Positions 54,501 through 63,745 are shown, counted from the stretch's first letter. The stretch: 64,000 nucleotides of DNA from an uncultured Halanaerobiales bacterium (GCA_913055675.1 CAJXKY010000002.1:23019-87018), one strand, 5' to 3'. The notes: generated from the letters alone by a model not told the origin. Made by a program: numbers and translations.

Positions 54501-55684
54501 TCAATGATTTCATTTTGAACTGGATTTAACCCTGTAGTTTCTAAATCAAAAACTACAAATTCTGTTTCGTCTATTTGCTTATTTATTGGATTTTCAACAA
54601 TAGGTTTACCGTTATCAATAAGATAGGCCTCAAGACCAAAGATAATATCTACTCCATACTTTTGTCCTGCTTGATATGCATCAGGATAAGCTTGAACCAC
54701 TCCATGGTCTGTGATAGCAATAGCATCATGGCCCCAATCAGCAGCCTGTTTAACAACATCTTCTACTTCTACTGTAGAATCCATTGCACTCATTTTCGTA
54801 TGAAGATGAAGTTCAATTCTTTTATCTTCAGCTTCATCTTTTCTTTTTTCTCGTTCACCAATTTTATTAATATCATTTGACATTAGGATTAGATCTTTGC
54901 TGTATCTATCATACTGGACTTCGCCTCTAACTAATACTTTCATATCTTCTTTTAAATTTAACTTTTTTCTATTCCTTAAAAAAGCTTTGCAGGTAATAGA
55001 ATCTTTATAATTTGTAATATGAAAAGTGTGGAGAGTTAAATTTTTTTTAATTTTTTTTACCTCTTGGTCAAAAAGGATTCCACTAATCACAACATTTCTT
55101 TGTTCAGAATTTATATTATCTATATCAATTTTATTTTTTGTATTATTAATTTTCCTACCATAAATTATCTTGTTTTTTCTTGAGCGCTTTTCTTTTCTGC
55201 TCTTATCTTTTTTCTTTAATTGTTTTTCTAGGTCTTTCTTTAAAGATTCATCATTTTTGAAAAAATCCCCATTTTTAACTTCAATACTTAGTTCACGATC
55301 TAAATAATAATATATTCTATTTTTTATAAAGTTAACTACCTTAGGATTATTCATTTTTTTGGCCGCTAACTTCGTTTCTAAAGAAATAATGAGTTTTTCA
55401 TCTTCAAAGAATAACTTAGCTCTTTCAAACCATGATTTACTATAAGAAAACTTCTCATTAAATTCCTTTGTTAACTGGGGCCAAATCATTTCAACCTCTT
55501 CTTTGGTAGATAAAGCAATTTTACAGTCCACAGAAAAATTGGGTAATATATCTTGAAACTGATTTAATACCTCTTTTTCTTTATTTTCTTTATTTAAAAT
55601 GACATTACAGATTTTTTTATCAGAATTTATTAATATATATTTTATTTTGTTTTTAAACTCTTCCCCGGGTTGAATGACTTTCAA
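51518..55684 (-). CDS. polC: DNA polymerase III subunit alpha, PolC type
   Basis: A 1388-residue replicative polymerase of the Gram-positive PolC class. Order: N-terminal domain, OB fold (about residue 200), PHP part 1 (LHLHTKMSAMDSTVEVEDV), inserted DEDD exonuclease (FVVFDLETTGLNPVQNEIIEIGAV, about 375-540), PHP part 2, zinc ribbon CGKCNKVEI...KECPECGHQYEK, palm with PDIDLNFSGEYQNKIH carrying catalytic Asp, and GQHPGGLMVVPK. TTG start with GGAGGG eight bases upstream. It follows the GT2 gene and ends at the hairpin at 51444-51462. Confidence 0.96.
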   Translation of the reverse strand: MKVIQPGEEFKNKIKYILINSDKKICNVILNKENKEKEVLNQFQDILPNFSVDCKIALSTKEEVEMIWPQLTKEFNEKFSYSKSWFERAKLFFEDEKLIISLETKLAAKKMNNPKVVNFIKNRIYYYLDRELSIEVKNGDFFKNDESLKKDLEKQLKKKDKSRKEKRSRKNKIIYGRKINNTKNKIDIDNINSEQRNVVISGILFDQEVKKIKKNLTLHTFHITNYKDSITCKAFLRNRKKLNLKEDMKVLVRGEVQYDRYSKDLILMSNDINKIGEREKRKDEAEDKRIELHLHTKMSAMDSTVEVEDVVKQAADWGHDAIAITDHGVVQAYPDAYQAGQKYGVDIIFGLEAYLIDNGKPIVENPINKQIDETEFVVFDLETTGLNPVQNEIIEIGAVKIKNGEVVDDFSSLVKPEQNISGKITEITGIDNNMVKDAPSFEKVFTSFIEFIDGCPLVAHNMDFDYSFIRKPLSEYKNNSEITLIDTLTLARAVLPELKNHKLATLVNYYDISLDSHHRALDDSKATALLFNELLNEDHEFEISTIKDINELTKNIDWKKSRPYHAIVLAKNQEGLKEIYKLVSESHLNNFYRKPRILKSDLMANRENLLIGSACESGQLFNYILNNRSNKEINEIVEFYDFLEIQPLGNNEFLIPKQVENREELKKINKRIYNLGKKHDKPVVGSGDVHFFEPKDKIYRKVLQAGQGFDDYDNQAPLYFRTTDEMLEEFDYFNDKKAREIVIENTNKIYKRIEDIQPIPDGLYTPEIEGADETIREMSYNKAQKLYGKNLPQEIEDRLEKELNSIIDNGYSVIYLIAHKLVKRSLEDGYLVGSRGSVGSSFVATMCDITEVNPLPPHYRCGKCNKVEIIKDEEVSTGVDLEDKECPECGHQYEKDGFDIPFEVFMGFEGDKVPDIDLNFSGEYQNKIHEVTEEYFGRDYVFRAGTISTIASRTAFGFVRNYLDDNEINVKKAEVNRLVDGCTGIKRTTGQHPGGLMVVPKNMDIYDFSPIQHPANDQNTRVRTTHFDYHSISGRILKLDLLGHDDPTSLRMLQDLTGVDPETIPLDDPETMKIFSSTESINVSKKDIKSEVGTYGIPEFGTSFVRQMLIETRPSTFAELVRISGLSHGTDVWLNNARELIKDDIANLSEVISVRDDIMNFLLQKGMEPIDAFWIMEHVRKGKGLTDEEESKMRQNNIPDWYIESCKKIKYMFPKAHAAAYVMMAYRIAYFKVHHPKAFYLTYFSTKASSFDAQIVDKGLEFVNDHLNKLNNQDKLTAKDKETITILEVVIEAMHRGIEFGKVDLYNSKMSTFILKDDKLVPPLICLEGLGTSAAGSIIEARKDGDFISVEDLSNRTKLSKTVIEKMKDHGTLKGLPEKNQLSLFTSS

Positions 55685-55717
55685 TCCAGAATCCCTCCTA
55701 AGACAGTTCTAAATTCA

Positions 55718-56350
55718 TTATGTTATATTAGTAAATATTGATTTTAAAATATCTAAATACATTTTTGATCTTGCTTTTGCACCTTTAATAAATCCCATTT
55801 TTTCTTCTTTCATAACATGTGTCAACTCTTTTAAAGGCACCTTTTTTACCCTATTTTTGTCTTTAAAATGTTTGTTCAAAGTTACTTCTACACCAAATCC
55901 TTTTTGATCTAAACTTTTTATCTTTCTTAGTTCAGAAAGTTTGATAGCTCTTTGCCCAGATAAATTAGGTGACACCACTTGAGCAAGATCAGTTAATCCT
56001 CTGCCTTTTGTGAAAATACCTATTGTCATATCTGCTTCATCAGCTAATAGAGGATTTATTAATTTATATATGTGTGTATCATTTAATCCGATTAGATCTC
56101 CATCCAATAGTAAGATAATTTCTGTATCTATCTTAGAAATCCCTTCCTGCAGAGCAGCACCTTTACCTTTGTTTTCATCTAACTTTATAACTTTTGCTCC
56201 TCTTGAATCTGCTTCTTGATAAGTATTATCCTCTGAACCATCATCGACTACTATTACCTCCTCAACACGAGGAATGGTATTTAGGATATCTATTATATTT
56301 CCTATTGTTTTTTCTTCATTAAAAGCAGGAATTAATGCCTTAATTCTCAT
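55718..56350 (-). CDS. Family 2 glycosyltransferase
   Basis: A 210-residue GT-A glycosyltransferase: ALIPAFNEEKTIGNIIDIL, VIVVDDGSEDNTYQEAD (nucleotide-sugar binding) and LLLDGDLIGLND (DxD-like). There is no membrane anchor, though FIKGAKARSKMYLDILKSIF at the end is amphipathic. Donor and acceptor are unknown; the shape is close to enzymes such as glucosyl-3-phosphoglycerate synthase, which make compatible solutes, but also to cell-wall transferases. AAGGGG before the ATG. It lies between proS and polC. Confidence 0.8.
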   Translation of the reverse strand: MRIKALIPAFNEEKTIGNIIDILNTIPRVEEVIVVDDGSEDNTYQEADSRGAKVIKLDENKGKGAALQEGISKIDTEIILLLDGDLIGLNDTHIYKLINPLLADEADMTIGIFTKGRGLTDLAQVVSPNLSGQRAIKLSELRKIKSLDQKGFGVEVTLNKHFKDKNRVKKVPLKELTHVMKEEKMGFIKGAKARSKMYLDILKSIFTNIT

Positions 56351-56366
56351 CTGGAGTGCCCCTTTC

Positions 56367-58076
56367 TTATTTTAATTCAGAAAGTAATTTTTTGATTTCT
56401 TCTTTGTAATTGTCTATGTTAATTTCGAAATCTTCTCCAGTCTGTCTATTTCTAACTTCTAATACATTATTCTCTAAAGATCTGCTACCCACTGTAATTC
56501 TTAATGGAATTCCAATAAGATCTGCATCATTAAATTTAACTCCTGCCCTTTCATTACGATCATCTAATAAAACCTCAATACCCATTTCTTGAAATGTATC
56601 ATATAATTCTTCAGAAGTTTTATTAACTTCATCACTTCTTCCAAGAGGCAGTATTATAATCTTATAGGGGGCTAAATCTTTTGTCCAAATTATTCCATTT
56701 TGATCATTACTTTGTTCTATGGCAGCAGCTACTATTCTTGTAATACCAATTCCATAACTACCCATTACTATTGGTTTTGCTTTGCCGTTTTCATCTAAGT
56801 ATGTAGCTCCCATACTTTCACTATATTTAGTTCCTAATTTGAAAATATGTCCTACTTCTATGCCAGGTTCAATTTCTAATTTTCCTTCTTCACATTCAGG
56901 ACAAAGATCTCCTACTTTAACAGTTCTTAGATCAGTATATTCATCTACATTAAAATCTCTTACAGGACTCACATTACCATAGTGTTTATCTTCAATATTA
57001 GCTCCACAAATAGCATTTCTCATATTTTTAATTCTATGATCGGCAATTATTTTATAATCACTTATATTTATAGGACCTATAAAACCTGGTTTAACACCAA
57101 AAACTTCAATTATATCTTCTTCAGTTGCAGGTTCAAGATTTGCAGCTTGAAGATAGTTAGTTAACTTAACTTCATTTAATTGATCATCGCCTCTTAATAA
57201 AACTACAACTAACTCATCATCAGCTTTCATTAACATTGTTTTGATCATTTTAGAACCATCAATTTCTAAAAATGATTCTAAACCTTCAATTGTTTTAGTA
57301 TCAGGTGTATCAATTAGTTTTCTTTCTTTTAAATCTTTATCTATATTTTTTTCTTCTTCATATGATTTTGCTAATTCAGTATTAGCAGCATAATCACAAC
57401 TATCACAAACAGCTATATCATCTTCCCCAGATTCAGCTATAACCATAAATTCATGGGAATCTTTACCACCCATAGCTCCTGAATCTGCTTTTACAACTCT
57501 TGTTTCTAACCCCAAACGGTTAAAAATATTAACATAGGCCTCATACATTTCTTGATAACTATCATCTAAACCTTCATAATCAGCATCCATACTATATGCA
57601 TCTTTCATAATGAACTCTCTTCCCCGCATAACTCCAAAACGAGGACGAATTTCATCCCTTACTTTAGTCTGAATCTGATATAAGTTTAAAGGTAAATCCT
57701 TATAGGACCTAACTTCATCTTTTATTAAATCAGTTATGACTTCTTCATGAGTAGGTCCTAAGCAGTACTCATGGTCTTTCCTATCCTTAAATTTGATCAT
57801 TAAAGGACCAAATTTATCCCATCTATTTGATTCTTTCCATATATTTGCTGTCTGCATAACTGGAAGTAATACTTCTTGAGAAGTTGTCTTGTTCATTTCC
57901 TCTCGTACAATATTTTCTATCTTTCTAATAACTCTATAACCCAGAGGTAAATAAGAAAAAATTCCAGGATTTAATTTTCTCATCATTCCTGCTCTTAACA
58001 TCAATTGGTGGCTTTTAATATCAGCCTCTGCAGGATCTTCTTTTAAAGTTGGTAGATATAGTTTTGACATTCTCAT
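56367..58076 (-). CDS. proS: Proline--tRNA ligase
   Basis: A 569-residue bacterial-type ProRS with an editing domain. MSKLYLPTLKEDPAEADIKSHQLMLRAGMMRKLNPGIFSYLPLGYRVIRKIENIVREEM is the class II start; RPRFGVMRGREFIMKDAYSMD is motif 2; YGIGITRIVAAAIEQ is motif 3. The INS editing domain (FLEIDGSKMIKTMLMKADDELVVVLLRGDDQLNE) removes Ala-tRNA-Pro. GGAG precedes the ATG, overlapping the ispG end. No T-box leader is visible. Confidence 0.95.
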   Translation of the reverse strand: MRMSKLYLPTLKEDPAEADIKSHQLMLRAGMMRKLNPGIFSYLPLGYRVIRKIENIVREEMNKTTSQEVLLPVMQTANIWKESNRWDKFGPLMIKFKDRKDHEYCLGPTHEEVITDLIKDEVRSYKDLPLNLYQIQTKVRDEIRPRFGVMRGREFIMKDAYSMDADYEGLDDSYQEMYEAYVNIFNRLGLETRVVKADSGAMGGKDSHEFMVIAESGEDDIAVCDSCDYAANTELAKSYEEEKNIDKDLKERKLIDTPDTKTIEGLESFLEIDGSKMIKTMLMKADDELVVVLLRGDDQLNEVKLTNYLQAANLEPATEEDIIEVFGVKPGFIGPINISDYKIIADHRIKNMRNAICGANIEDKHYGNVSPVRDFNVDEYTDLRTVKVGDLCPECEEGKLEIEPGIEVGHIFKLGTKYSESMGATYLDENGKAKPIVMGSYGIGITRIVAAAIEQSNDQNGIIWTKDLAPYKIIILPLGRSDEVNKTSEELYDTFQEMGIEVLLDDRNERAGVKFNDADLIGIPLRITVGSRSLENNVLEVRNRQTGEDFEINIDNYKEEIKKLLSELK

Positions 58077-58078
58077 TC

Positions 58079-59152
58079 TTACTCACTCCTCATCTTTTTT
58101 ATTTCTTGCATTAAAGTATTTATCATTTCTTCTTCTTTAACCTTTTTTATTACTTTTCCATTTTTAAATAATAAACCAGATTTTTTACCACAGGCAAGAC
58201 CTAAATCTGCTTCGCGAGCTTCACCGGGTCCATTTACGGGACACCCCATTACAGCTACAGTTAAGCCTTCTGTAAAATCTTTGTGATATTTTTTAATTTC
58301 ATTTTTGATTTTTTTAGAAATTTGCTCTAAATCAACTTCAGTTCTACCACAAGTTGGACAGGAAATTATTGAGATACCGCGGTTTCTTAGTTTTAAATTT
58401 TTTAGTATTTCAAAACCGGTATATACTTCTTTTACAGGATTACCGGTTAAAGAAACCCTGATTGTATCTCCATAACCTTTATTTAATAATAACCCCAAAC
58501 CAATTGATGTTTTGATTATTCCTTCTTCACCACTGCCTGCCTCTGTAATACCAATATGAAATGGATAATCAACCTTATCAGCTAAAATTTCGTGAGCTTT
58601 AAGTGTCATCAAAACATCTGTAGACTTCATAGATATTATAATATCATAAAACTCAAATTCCTCTAATATTTTTACATGTTTAAGTGCACTTTCAACCATT
58701 CCTTCAGCAGTAGGTTTACCATATTTCTCTAAAATTTCTTTTTCAATAGAGCCAGAATTAACACCAATTCTCATTGGAATGTCTTTTTGTTTAGCAGCCT
58801 CTACAACAGCTTTAATTTTTTCTTTAGTACCAATATTCCCCGGATTAATTCTAAGTCCATCTATACCCTGTTCTAGAGACTCAAGAGCTAATTTATGATT
58901 GAAATGGATGTCAGCAATAAGTGGTATATTAATTTTACTTTTAATTTCTGATAAAACTAAAGCAGACTTTTCATCAGGGACTGCAACCCTAATAATTTCA
59001 CAGCCAGCTTTTTCTAATTCATGAATTTGTTCAACAGTTTTTTTAACTTGATGAGTTTTTGTATTTGTCATAGATTGCACAGATATAGGATGATCACTAC
59101 CTACTCCTACATCTCCATAATATATATTTTTAGTATTTCTTCTAGTCACCAT
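58079..59152 (-). CDS. ispG: (E)-4-hydroxy-3-methylbut-2-enyl-diphosphate synthase
   Basis: A 357-residue [4Fe-4S] enzyme of the MEP isoprenoid pathway that makes HMBPP from MEcPP. The TIM barrel carries PISVQSMTNTKTH, ADIHFNHKLALES and GLRINPGNIG; the cluster cysteines lie in SCPTCGRTEVDL and AVMGCPVNGPGEAREADLGLACG. GGAG precedes the ATG. It is 12 bases after rseP and 2 bases before proS. Confidence 0.95.
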   Translation of the reverse strand: MVTRRNTKNIYYGDVGVGSDHPISVQSMTNTKTHQVKKTVEQIHELEKAGCEIIRVAVPDEKSALVLSEIKSKINIPLIADIHFNHKLALESLEQGIDGLRINPGNIGTKEKIKAVVEAAKQKDIPMRIGVNSGSIEKEILEKYGKPTAEGMVESALKHVKILEEFEFYDIIISMKSTDVLMTLKAHEILADKVDYPFHIGITEAGSGEEGIIKTSIGLGLLLNKGYGDTIRVSLTGNPVKEVYTGFEILKNLKLRNRGISIISCPTCGRTEVDLEQISKKIKNEIKKYHKDFTEGLTVAVMGCPVNGPGEAREADLGLACGKKSGLLFKNGKVIKKVKEEEMINTLMQEIKKMRSE

Positions 59153-59164
59153 AAAAATACTCCT

Positions 59165-60238
59165 TTAGAAAAAACTGGTTACTATATCATTATATATAAT
59201 AAATAACATTAAAATCATTAATAAAACAAATCCAACTAAATGTACAAATCCTTCTTTTTTAGGATCAATCGGTTTTCCTCGGACCCATTCAATTCCTATG
59301 AATAGGATTCTTCCACCATCTAATGCAGGAATAGGAAGAAGATTAATAATACCTAAATTAATCGAAATAATAGCCATCCAATTCATTACATTTACTAAAC
59401 CATTACGAGCCGCTTGGCCAATAATTGATGCAATCATTACAGGTCCACCTAGGCCTTCCATTGACCTATTGGAAATCATTTGGGCAAAACCAGAGATTGT
59501 TAATGTAATAACTCTCCAGGTTTGTATTACAGACCTTTGAATCGAACTGAAAAATCCTATATTTTCTCTTACTACTTTGGGATAAATTCCTATAATATTA
59601 ACTCCCATTTCTTCATTTCTTTCAGGAGTAATATTATAAGTTAAATTTTCATTACCTCTTCTAACAGTAACTTCAAGTGGCTCAATTTCAGAGTTATGGA
59701 TTATTTCAGTCATTCCTTCCCAAGAATCTACCTGAGTTTCTCCAATTTCTACAATTTCATCTCCAGGTAATAGTCCTGCTTCTGAAGCAGGACGACTTGG
59801 ATCTAATTCACCGATAATTGGTTGATTAGAAGTATTAACTGGTACTCCAGAAATGTTAAATATTAAAAAGAAGATAACTACTGCAAGTAAAAAATTCATT
59901 AAAGGCCCCATGAAAATAACGGCAAACCTTTTCCACATTGGTTTCTGATGAAAACATCTACCATTTTCCTTTGCTTCGTTATATATTTCTAAACTTTCAC
60001 TATCATCATCCTCATCAGGTACAAATTCACCAGTCATGTTACAAAATCCACCTAATGGAATTATTCTTATAGAATAAACAGTTTCTCCCCATTTTTTTGA
60101 AATCAATTTCGGTCCAAAACCTAATGCAAATTCTTCAACTCTAATATCACTTAATTTTGCGGTTATATAATGTCCAAACTCATGTATGAAAATTAATATT
60201 CCCAGTACAATTATAAAACTGAGAATGGTAACAAACAT
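59165..60238 (-). CDS. rseP: RIP site-2 protease RseP
   Basis: A 357-residue intramembrane metalloprotease. Zinc motif HEFGHYITAKL near the N-terminus, a PDZ domain at about residues 125-205 (IIGELDPSRPASEAGLLPGDEIVEIGETQV), and the second metal motif NLLPIPALDGGRI near the C-terminus. About four membrane segments. Family members cut anti-sigma factors or signal peptides in the membrane. GGAGG precedes the ATG, 1 base after dxr. Confidence 0.95.
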   Translation of the reverse strand: MFVTILSFIIVLGILIFIHEFGHYITAKLSDIRVEEFALGFGPKLISKKWGETVYSIRIIPLGGFCNMTGEFVPDEDDDSESLEIYNEAKENGRCFHQKPMWKRFAVIFMGPLMNFLLAVVIFFLIFNISGVPVNTSNQPIIGELDPSRPASEAGLLPGDEIVEIGETQVDSWEGMTEIIHNSEIEPLEVTVRRGNENLTYNITPERNEEMGVNIIGIYPKVVRENIGFFSSIQRSVIQTWRVITLTISGFAQMISNRSMEGLGGPVMIASIIGQAARNGLVNVMNWMAIISINLGIINLLPIPALDGGRILFIGIEWVRGKPIDPKKEGFVHLVGFVLLMILMLFIIYNDIVTSFF

Positions 60239-60239
60239 A

Positions 60240-61391
60240 TTAAACTACCTCCTCTATAAATTTTCTAGCCCATTTATCTAGTTCATTAATCTGATTAATA
60301 TTTGGGTTACTAACATATTTATGTGAATCTAAAGCTTTTTTAATAAGCTTTGGAATTTCAAGAAATTCTATTTTTTTTGTTAAAAATTTCTCAACAGCAA
60401 CTTCATTTGCTGCATTTAGGACCACAGGATGACTGCCACCTTTTCTTCCAGCTTGATAAGCAAGAGAAAGACATTCAAAACTATCATAATCTGGATCCAT
60501 AAATTCTAACTTGCCTTGCTTTATTAAGTTAAGTTGGTTACCAATTCCCTTTTTTACATTCGGATATTGCAAAACATATTGAATTGGCATTTTCATATCA
60601 GCTACACTCATCTCTGCATAGATAGAATTATCTATTAATTCTATCATAGAATGAATTATACTTTGAGGATGAACAACTACATCTATTTTATCATATTCCA
60701 CATCGAATAACCAATGTGCTTCTATAACTTCAAGTCCTTTATTCATCATTGTTGCAGAATCAATAGTTATTTTACTACCCATATCCCAATTAGGGTGATC
60801 TAAAGCTTCTTCTACGGTTACCTTTTTTAATTCAGAACGGTCTTTGTTTACAAAAGGACCTCCTGAAGCGGTTAATAAAATTGTTTTCAATTCTCTTTTT
60901 GAATGTTCCTTAAGTAATCTAAATATTGCATTGTGTTCACTATCTATCGGTAATAATAGTTCATTTTTGTCAATTTGTTTTAGTTTATTTTTTACTAAAT
61001 GACCTCCGATAACTAAACTCTCTTTGTTTGCTAAACCTAACTTAGTCTTATTATCAATAGTGTTTAAAGTGGGAATTAATCCAGCAGCTCCGACTAATCC
61101 ATTTATCACTAGATCAATATTATCAAGTTTAACTATTTCGTTTAACTTTTTTTGACCACCTAATACTTTAATATTATAATCTCTCAAATTCAATTTTACC
61201 ATATCTGCACTATTTTTGTCACTCATCACTACATAATTTGGTTTATATTTAATAGCCTGTTTAGTGATCTTTTCAACACTTTTATTTGCAGTTAAAACTT
61301 CAATGTTCCAATCTTCTTCTATATAATCAATCACATCTAAAGCTTGAGTTCCGATCGAACCAGTCGAACCAAGTAATATTAAATTCTTCAT
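60240..61391 (-). CDS. dxr: 1-deoxy-D-xylulose-5-phosphate reductoisomerase
   Basis: A 383-residue NADPH enzyme, first committed step of the MEP pathway. LLGSTGSIGTQALDVI is the NADPH motif; LANKESLVIGGHLVK, LPIDSEHNAIFRLL, LTASGGPFVNKDRSEL and IDSATMMNKGLEVIEAHWLF supply metal and substrate contacts. GGGGG lies before the ATG. It stands between cdsA and rseP as in many bacteria. Confidence 0.96.
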   Translation of the reverse strand: MKNLILLGSTGSIGTQALDVIDYIEEDWNIEVLTANKSVEKITKQAIKYKPNYVVMSDKNSADMVKLNLRDYNIKVLGGQKKLNEIVKLDNIDLVINGLVGAAGLIPTLNTIDNKTKLGLANKESLVIGGHLVKNKLKQIDKNELLLPIDSEHNAIFRLLKEHSKRELKTILLTASGGPFVNKDRSELKKVTVEEALDHPNWDMGSKITIDSATMMNKGLEVIEAHWLFDVEYDKIDVVVHPQSIIHSMIELIDNSIYAEMSVADMKMPIQYVLQYPNVKKGIGNQLNLIKQGKLEFMDPDYDSFECLSLAYQAGRKGGSHPVVLNAANEVAVEKFLTKKIEFLEIPKLIKKALDSHKYVSNPNINQINELDKWARKFIEEVV

Positions 61392-61404
61392 TAATACATG
61401 CCCC

Positions 61405-62190
61405 CTAGCTTAAAAATAAAGTCAAGAAAAAATATGTAAATGGAATTGTAAAAAGGAGGCTGTCAAATCTATCTAAAATTCCTCCATGACCAGGAATTAC
61501 ATTACCCGAATCTTTCACACCAGCAGCTCTTTTTATAGCTGACTCAAATAAATCACCAACAATTGCTATAAACGGTAGTAAAGCTGCATATATAAGCCAT
61601 ATGCCGGAAAAAACATTTAGATAAAGGGTAAATGCCACTACAAAGATAAAAGATACTATTATACCCCCTAAAGCCCCTTCCATAGTTTTATTAGGGCTAA
61701 TTCTAGGAGCCATTTTTATTTTACCATAGTATTTCCCTACAAAATAAGCACCAATATCAGTTAACCAGGTCGCAACTAATGCGATCCATAAACCGAATTT
61801 AAAATCAATATTTCTAAGATATATAAAATAAATAAGACCAAATACAATATATATAATTGCTAATAAATTTCCAGAAATTGATTGAATAATATTTTCCAAG
61901 TTATTTTTTCTATAACTATCATAAAAAAAGATTAAGATTACTAAAACAAATAGATATTCGATAGGAAATTTTAAACTAAAAATTAAGTTTAGATATGAAA
62001 CTATTAAAAAGAGCACACTACTAATTAATAATGGTATTAACGTATCGTTTTTAGTCATTTTGTTAAATTCATAAAGAGCCACAGCTGTAATAAGAGATAT
62101 CAAGAGAAAAAATGGAAAATGTCCCCAAGTAACTATTAAAATAAAAACTAGTATTCCTATAATACTACTTATAATTCTTTTAAGCAACAT
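61405..62190 (-). CDS. cdsA: Phosphatidate cytidylyltransferase
   Basis: A membrane protein of about 261 residues with some seven to eight segments that makes CDP-diacylglycerol from phosphatidic acid and CTP. The family signature SPNKTMEGALGGIIVSF... IVGDLFESAIKRAAGVKDSGNVIPGHGGILDRFDSL is complete. The frame opens at 62223 inside uppS; the ATG at 62190, directly after the uppS stop, gives the family-like MLLKRIISSIIGI start and probably depends on translational coupling, with GGAG about 12 bases upstream. Confidence 0.92.
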   Translation of the reverse strand: MLLKRIISSIIGILVFILIVTWGHFPFFLLISLITAVALYEFNKMTKNDTLIPLLISSVLFLIVSYLNLIFSLKFPIEYLFVLVILIFFYDSYRKNNLENIIQSISGNLLAIIYIVFGLIYFIYLRNIDFKFGLWIALVATWLTDIGAYFVGKYYGKIKMAPRISPNKTMEGALGGIIVSFIFVVAFTLYLNVFSGIWLIYAALLPFIAIVGDLFESAIKRAAGVKDSGNVIPGHGGILDRFDSLLFTIPFTYFFLTLFLS

Positions 62191-62191
62191 A

Positions 62192-62902
62192 TTATATATC
62201 ATCTCCATTATCAAGTGCCCCAAATTTTCTCTTCCTGTTAGTAAATTCTTCTAAAGCCTTCTTCAAATCACTTTTTGAAAAATCAGGCCAGTAAGTATCG
62301 GTGAAATATAATTCTGCATATGCAGATTCCCACAAAAGAAAATTACTAATTCTTCGATCTCCACCGGTTCTAATTATATATTCTATATTTGATATCTTGG
62401 GATTATATAAATTATCACTTATTAATTCTTGATTTAGATCTTCTACATCCAGATTTGGTTTATTCATAATAGTCTTAACTGCATCTATTATTTCAGCTCT
62501 GCCTCCATAATTAAATGCAATATTTAATTCTAATTTATTATTATTTTCTGTAAGTTCTTCTATCCATTCAATATTTTTCAATATTCTCTCATCTAAACTA
62601 TTTCTACGACCTATTATATTTATTTCTACATCTTGTTGGTTTAATTCCTCTGCTTCATTTTCAATAGTTCTACTAAATAATGACATAAGATATTTTACTT
62701 CTTTAGGAGGTCTTTTCCAATTCTCGGTTGAAAAAGCATATACAGTTAAACTTGGAATCCCGAACTCTATGAATGCTTTTACTATTTCTTTTAGGGTTTC
62801 GACTCCTTTTTTATGACCGTAGGTCCTTGGCATATTTTTATTTTCTGCCCAACGACCATTTCCATCCATTATTATAGCTATATGTGAAGGATAATTTTGC
62901 AT
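62192..62902 (-). CDS. uppS: Isoprenyl transferase (undecaprenyl diphosphate synthase)
   Basis: A cis-prenyltransferase of about 236 residues that makes the lipid carrier for the cell wall. IAIIMDGNGRWAENKNMPRTYGHKKGVETLKEIV, TVYAFSTENWKRP, NIAFNYGGRAEI and IRTGGDRRISNFLLWESAYAELYFTDTYWPDF are canonical. GGAGG fits the ATG at 62902 rather than the open frame start at 62917. A hairpin at 62928-62951 lies just upstream. Confidence 0.95.
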   Translation of the reverse strand: MQNYPSHIAIIMDGNGRWAENKNMPRTYGHKKGVETLKEIVKAFIEFGIPSLTVYAFSTENWKRPPKEVKYLMSLFSRTIENEAEELNQQDVEINIIGRRNSLDERILKNIEWIEELTENNNKLELNIAFNYGGRAEIIDAVKTIMNKPNLDVEDLNQELISDNLYNPKISNIEYIIRTGGDRRISNFLLWESAYAELYFTDTYWPDFSKSDLKKALEEFTNRKRKFGALDNGDDI

Positions 62903-62927
62903 TTTTGACCTCCTCAATAATAAAGAA

Positions 62928-62951
62928 CCCCTCTATACCTTCATAGAGGGG
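62928..62951 (-). terminator. Hairpin terminator upstream of uppS
   Basis: CCCCTCTAT and ATAGAGGGG form a 9-bp stem with loop ACCTTC. On the minus strand it is followed by TTCTTTATTATTG. It sits two bases after the stop of the 64-residue ORF and ends a pyrH-frr-orf transcript, or attenuates reading into uppS. Confidence 0.7.
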
Positions 62952-62953
62952 AA

Positions 62954-63148
62954 TTAAACATACTCTTCATAAGAATATATAATTATATCCTTATCCTCTT
63001 TACATAAAATCCTTAAAATAATTTTGTTCCCTCTTCCACTTTTATTATTAAGTGGAGGGTATTCTTTAATTTCATAATTGCATTCAGGATCAAGGTTTTC
63101 TATATAATGTTTAGGTTCTTCTAATAAATACTGATCATTTTTGCTCAT
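62954..63148 (-). CDS. Small hypothetical protein between frr and uppS
   Basis: A 64-residue acidic protein with two cysteines (DPECNYEI, ILCKEDKD) and a hydrophobic strand (KIILRIL). I recognise no domain. The ORF starts 7 bases after the frr stop with only a weak ribosome binding site, consistent with translational coupling, and its stop abuts a terminator. That placement supports a real gene. Confidence 0.6.
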   Translation of the reverse strand: MSKNDQYLLEEPKHYIENLDPECNYEIKEYPPLNNKSGRGNKIILRILCKEDKDIIIYSYEEYV

Positions 63149-63155
63149 CTATTGC

Positions 63156-63713
63156 TTACACTTTCATTATTTCTTCTTCTTTTTTATCAACTATATCATC
63201 AATTTTATCACAATATTCATCTGTTAATTCCTGTAGATTATCTAAACCTCTATAATAATTATCTTCAGAAATTTCGCCTTCATCTTCTAGATCTTCAAGT
63301 TCTTCTTTTATATTTTGTCTAATATTTCTTATGTTAACTTTTCCTTTTTCAGATTTTTCATGTAATATTTTAACAAGTTCTTTTCTTCTTTCTTCAGTTA
63401 ATTTAGGAATATTAATTCTAATAACATTTCCATCATTATTAGGAGTTAATCCAAGATTTTCTTTCATGATTGCTTTTTCAATATTTTCTATAACATTTTT
63501 ATCATAGGGTTCAATAACCAACTGTCTAGGTTCAGGAGCAACTATTTTAGCCATTTGTTGAAGAGGAGTAGCAGAACCATAATAATCCACAATAATATTT
63601 TCTACCAGTGATGGTCTTGCTCTACCTGTTCTGATGCTATCTAAATCTTCTTTAGTTGAATCAAGAGATTTCTTCATTCTTTTTTCAGCTTTTTTTGTAA
63701 TTTCAGCTATCAT
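63156..63713 (-). CDS. frr: Ribosome recycling factor
   Basis: A 185-residue protein that splits the post-termination ribosome with EF-G. The family signature is plain: KKSLDSTKEDLDSIRTGRARPSLVENIIVDYYGSATPLQQMAKIVAPEPRQLVIEPYD and LTEERRKELVKILHEKSEKGKVNIRNIRQ. GGGGG precedes the ATG. It lies between pyrH and the small ORF. Confidence 0.97.
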   Translation of the reverse strand: MIAEITKKAEKRMKKSLDSTKEDLDSIRTGRARPSLVENIIVDYYGSATPLQQMAKIVAPEPRQLVIEPYDKNVIENIEKAIMKENLGLTPNNDGNVIRINIPKLTEERRKELVKILHEKSEKGKVNIRNIRQNIKEELEDLEDEGEISEDNYYRGLDNLQELTDEYCDKIDDIVDKKEEEIMKV

Positions 63714-63745
63714 TTTATTTCCCCCTTAAATATCCTTAATATAAG

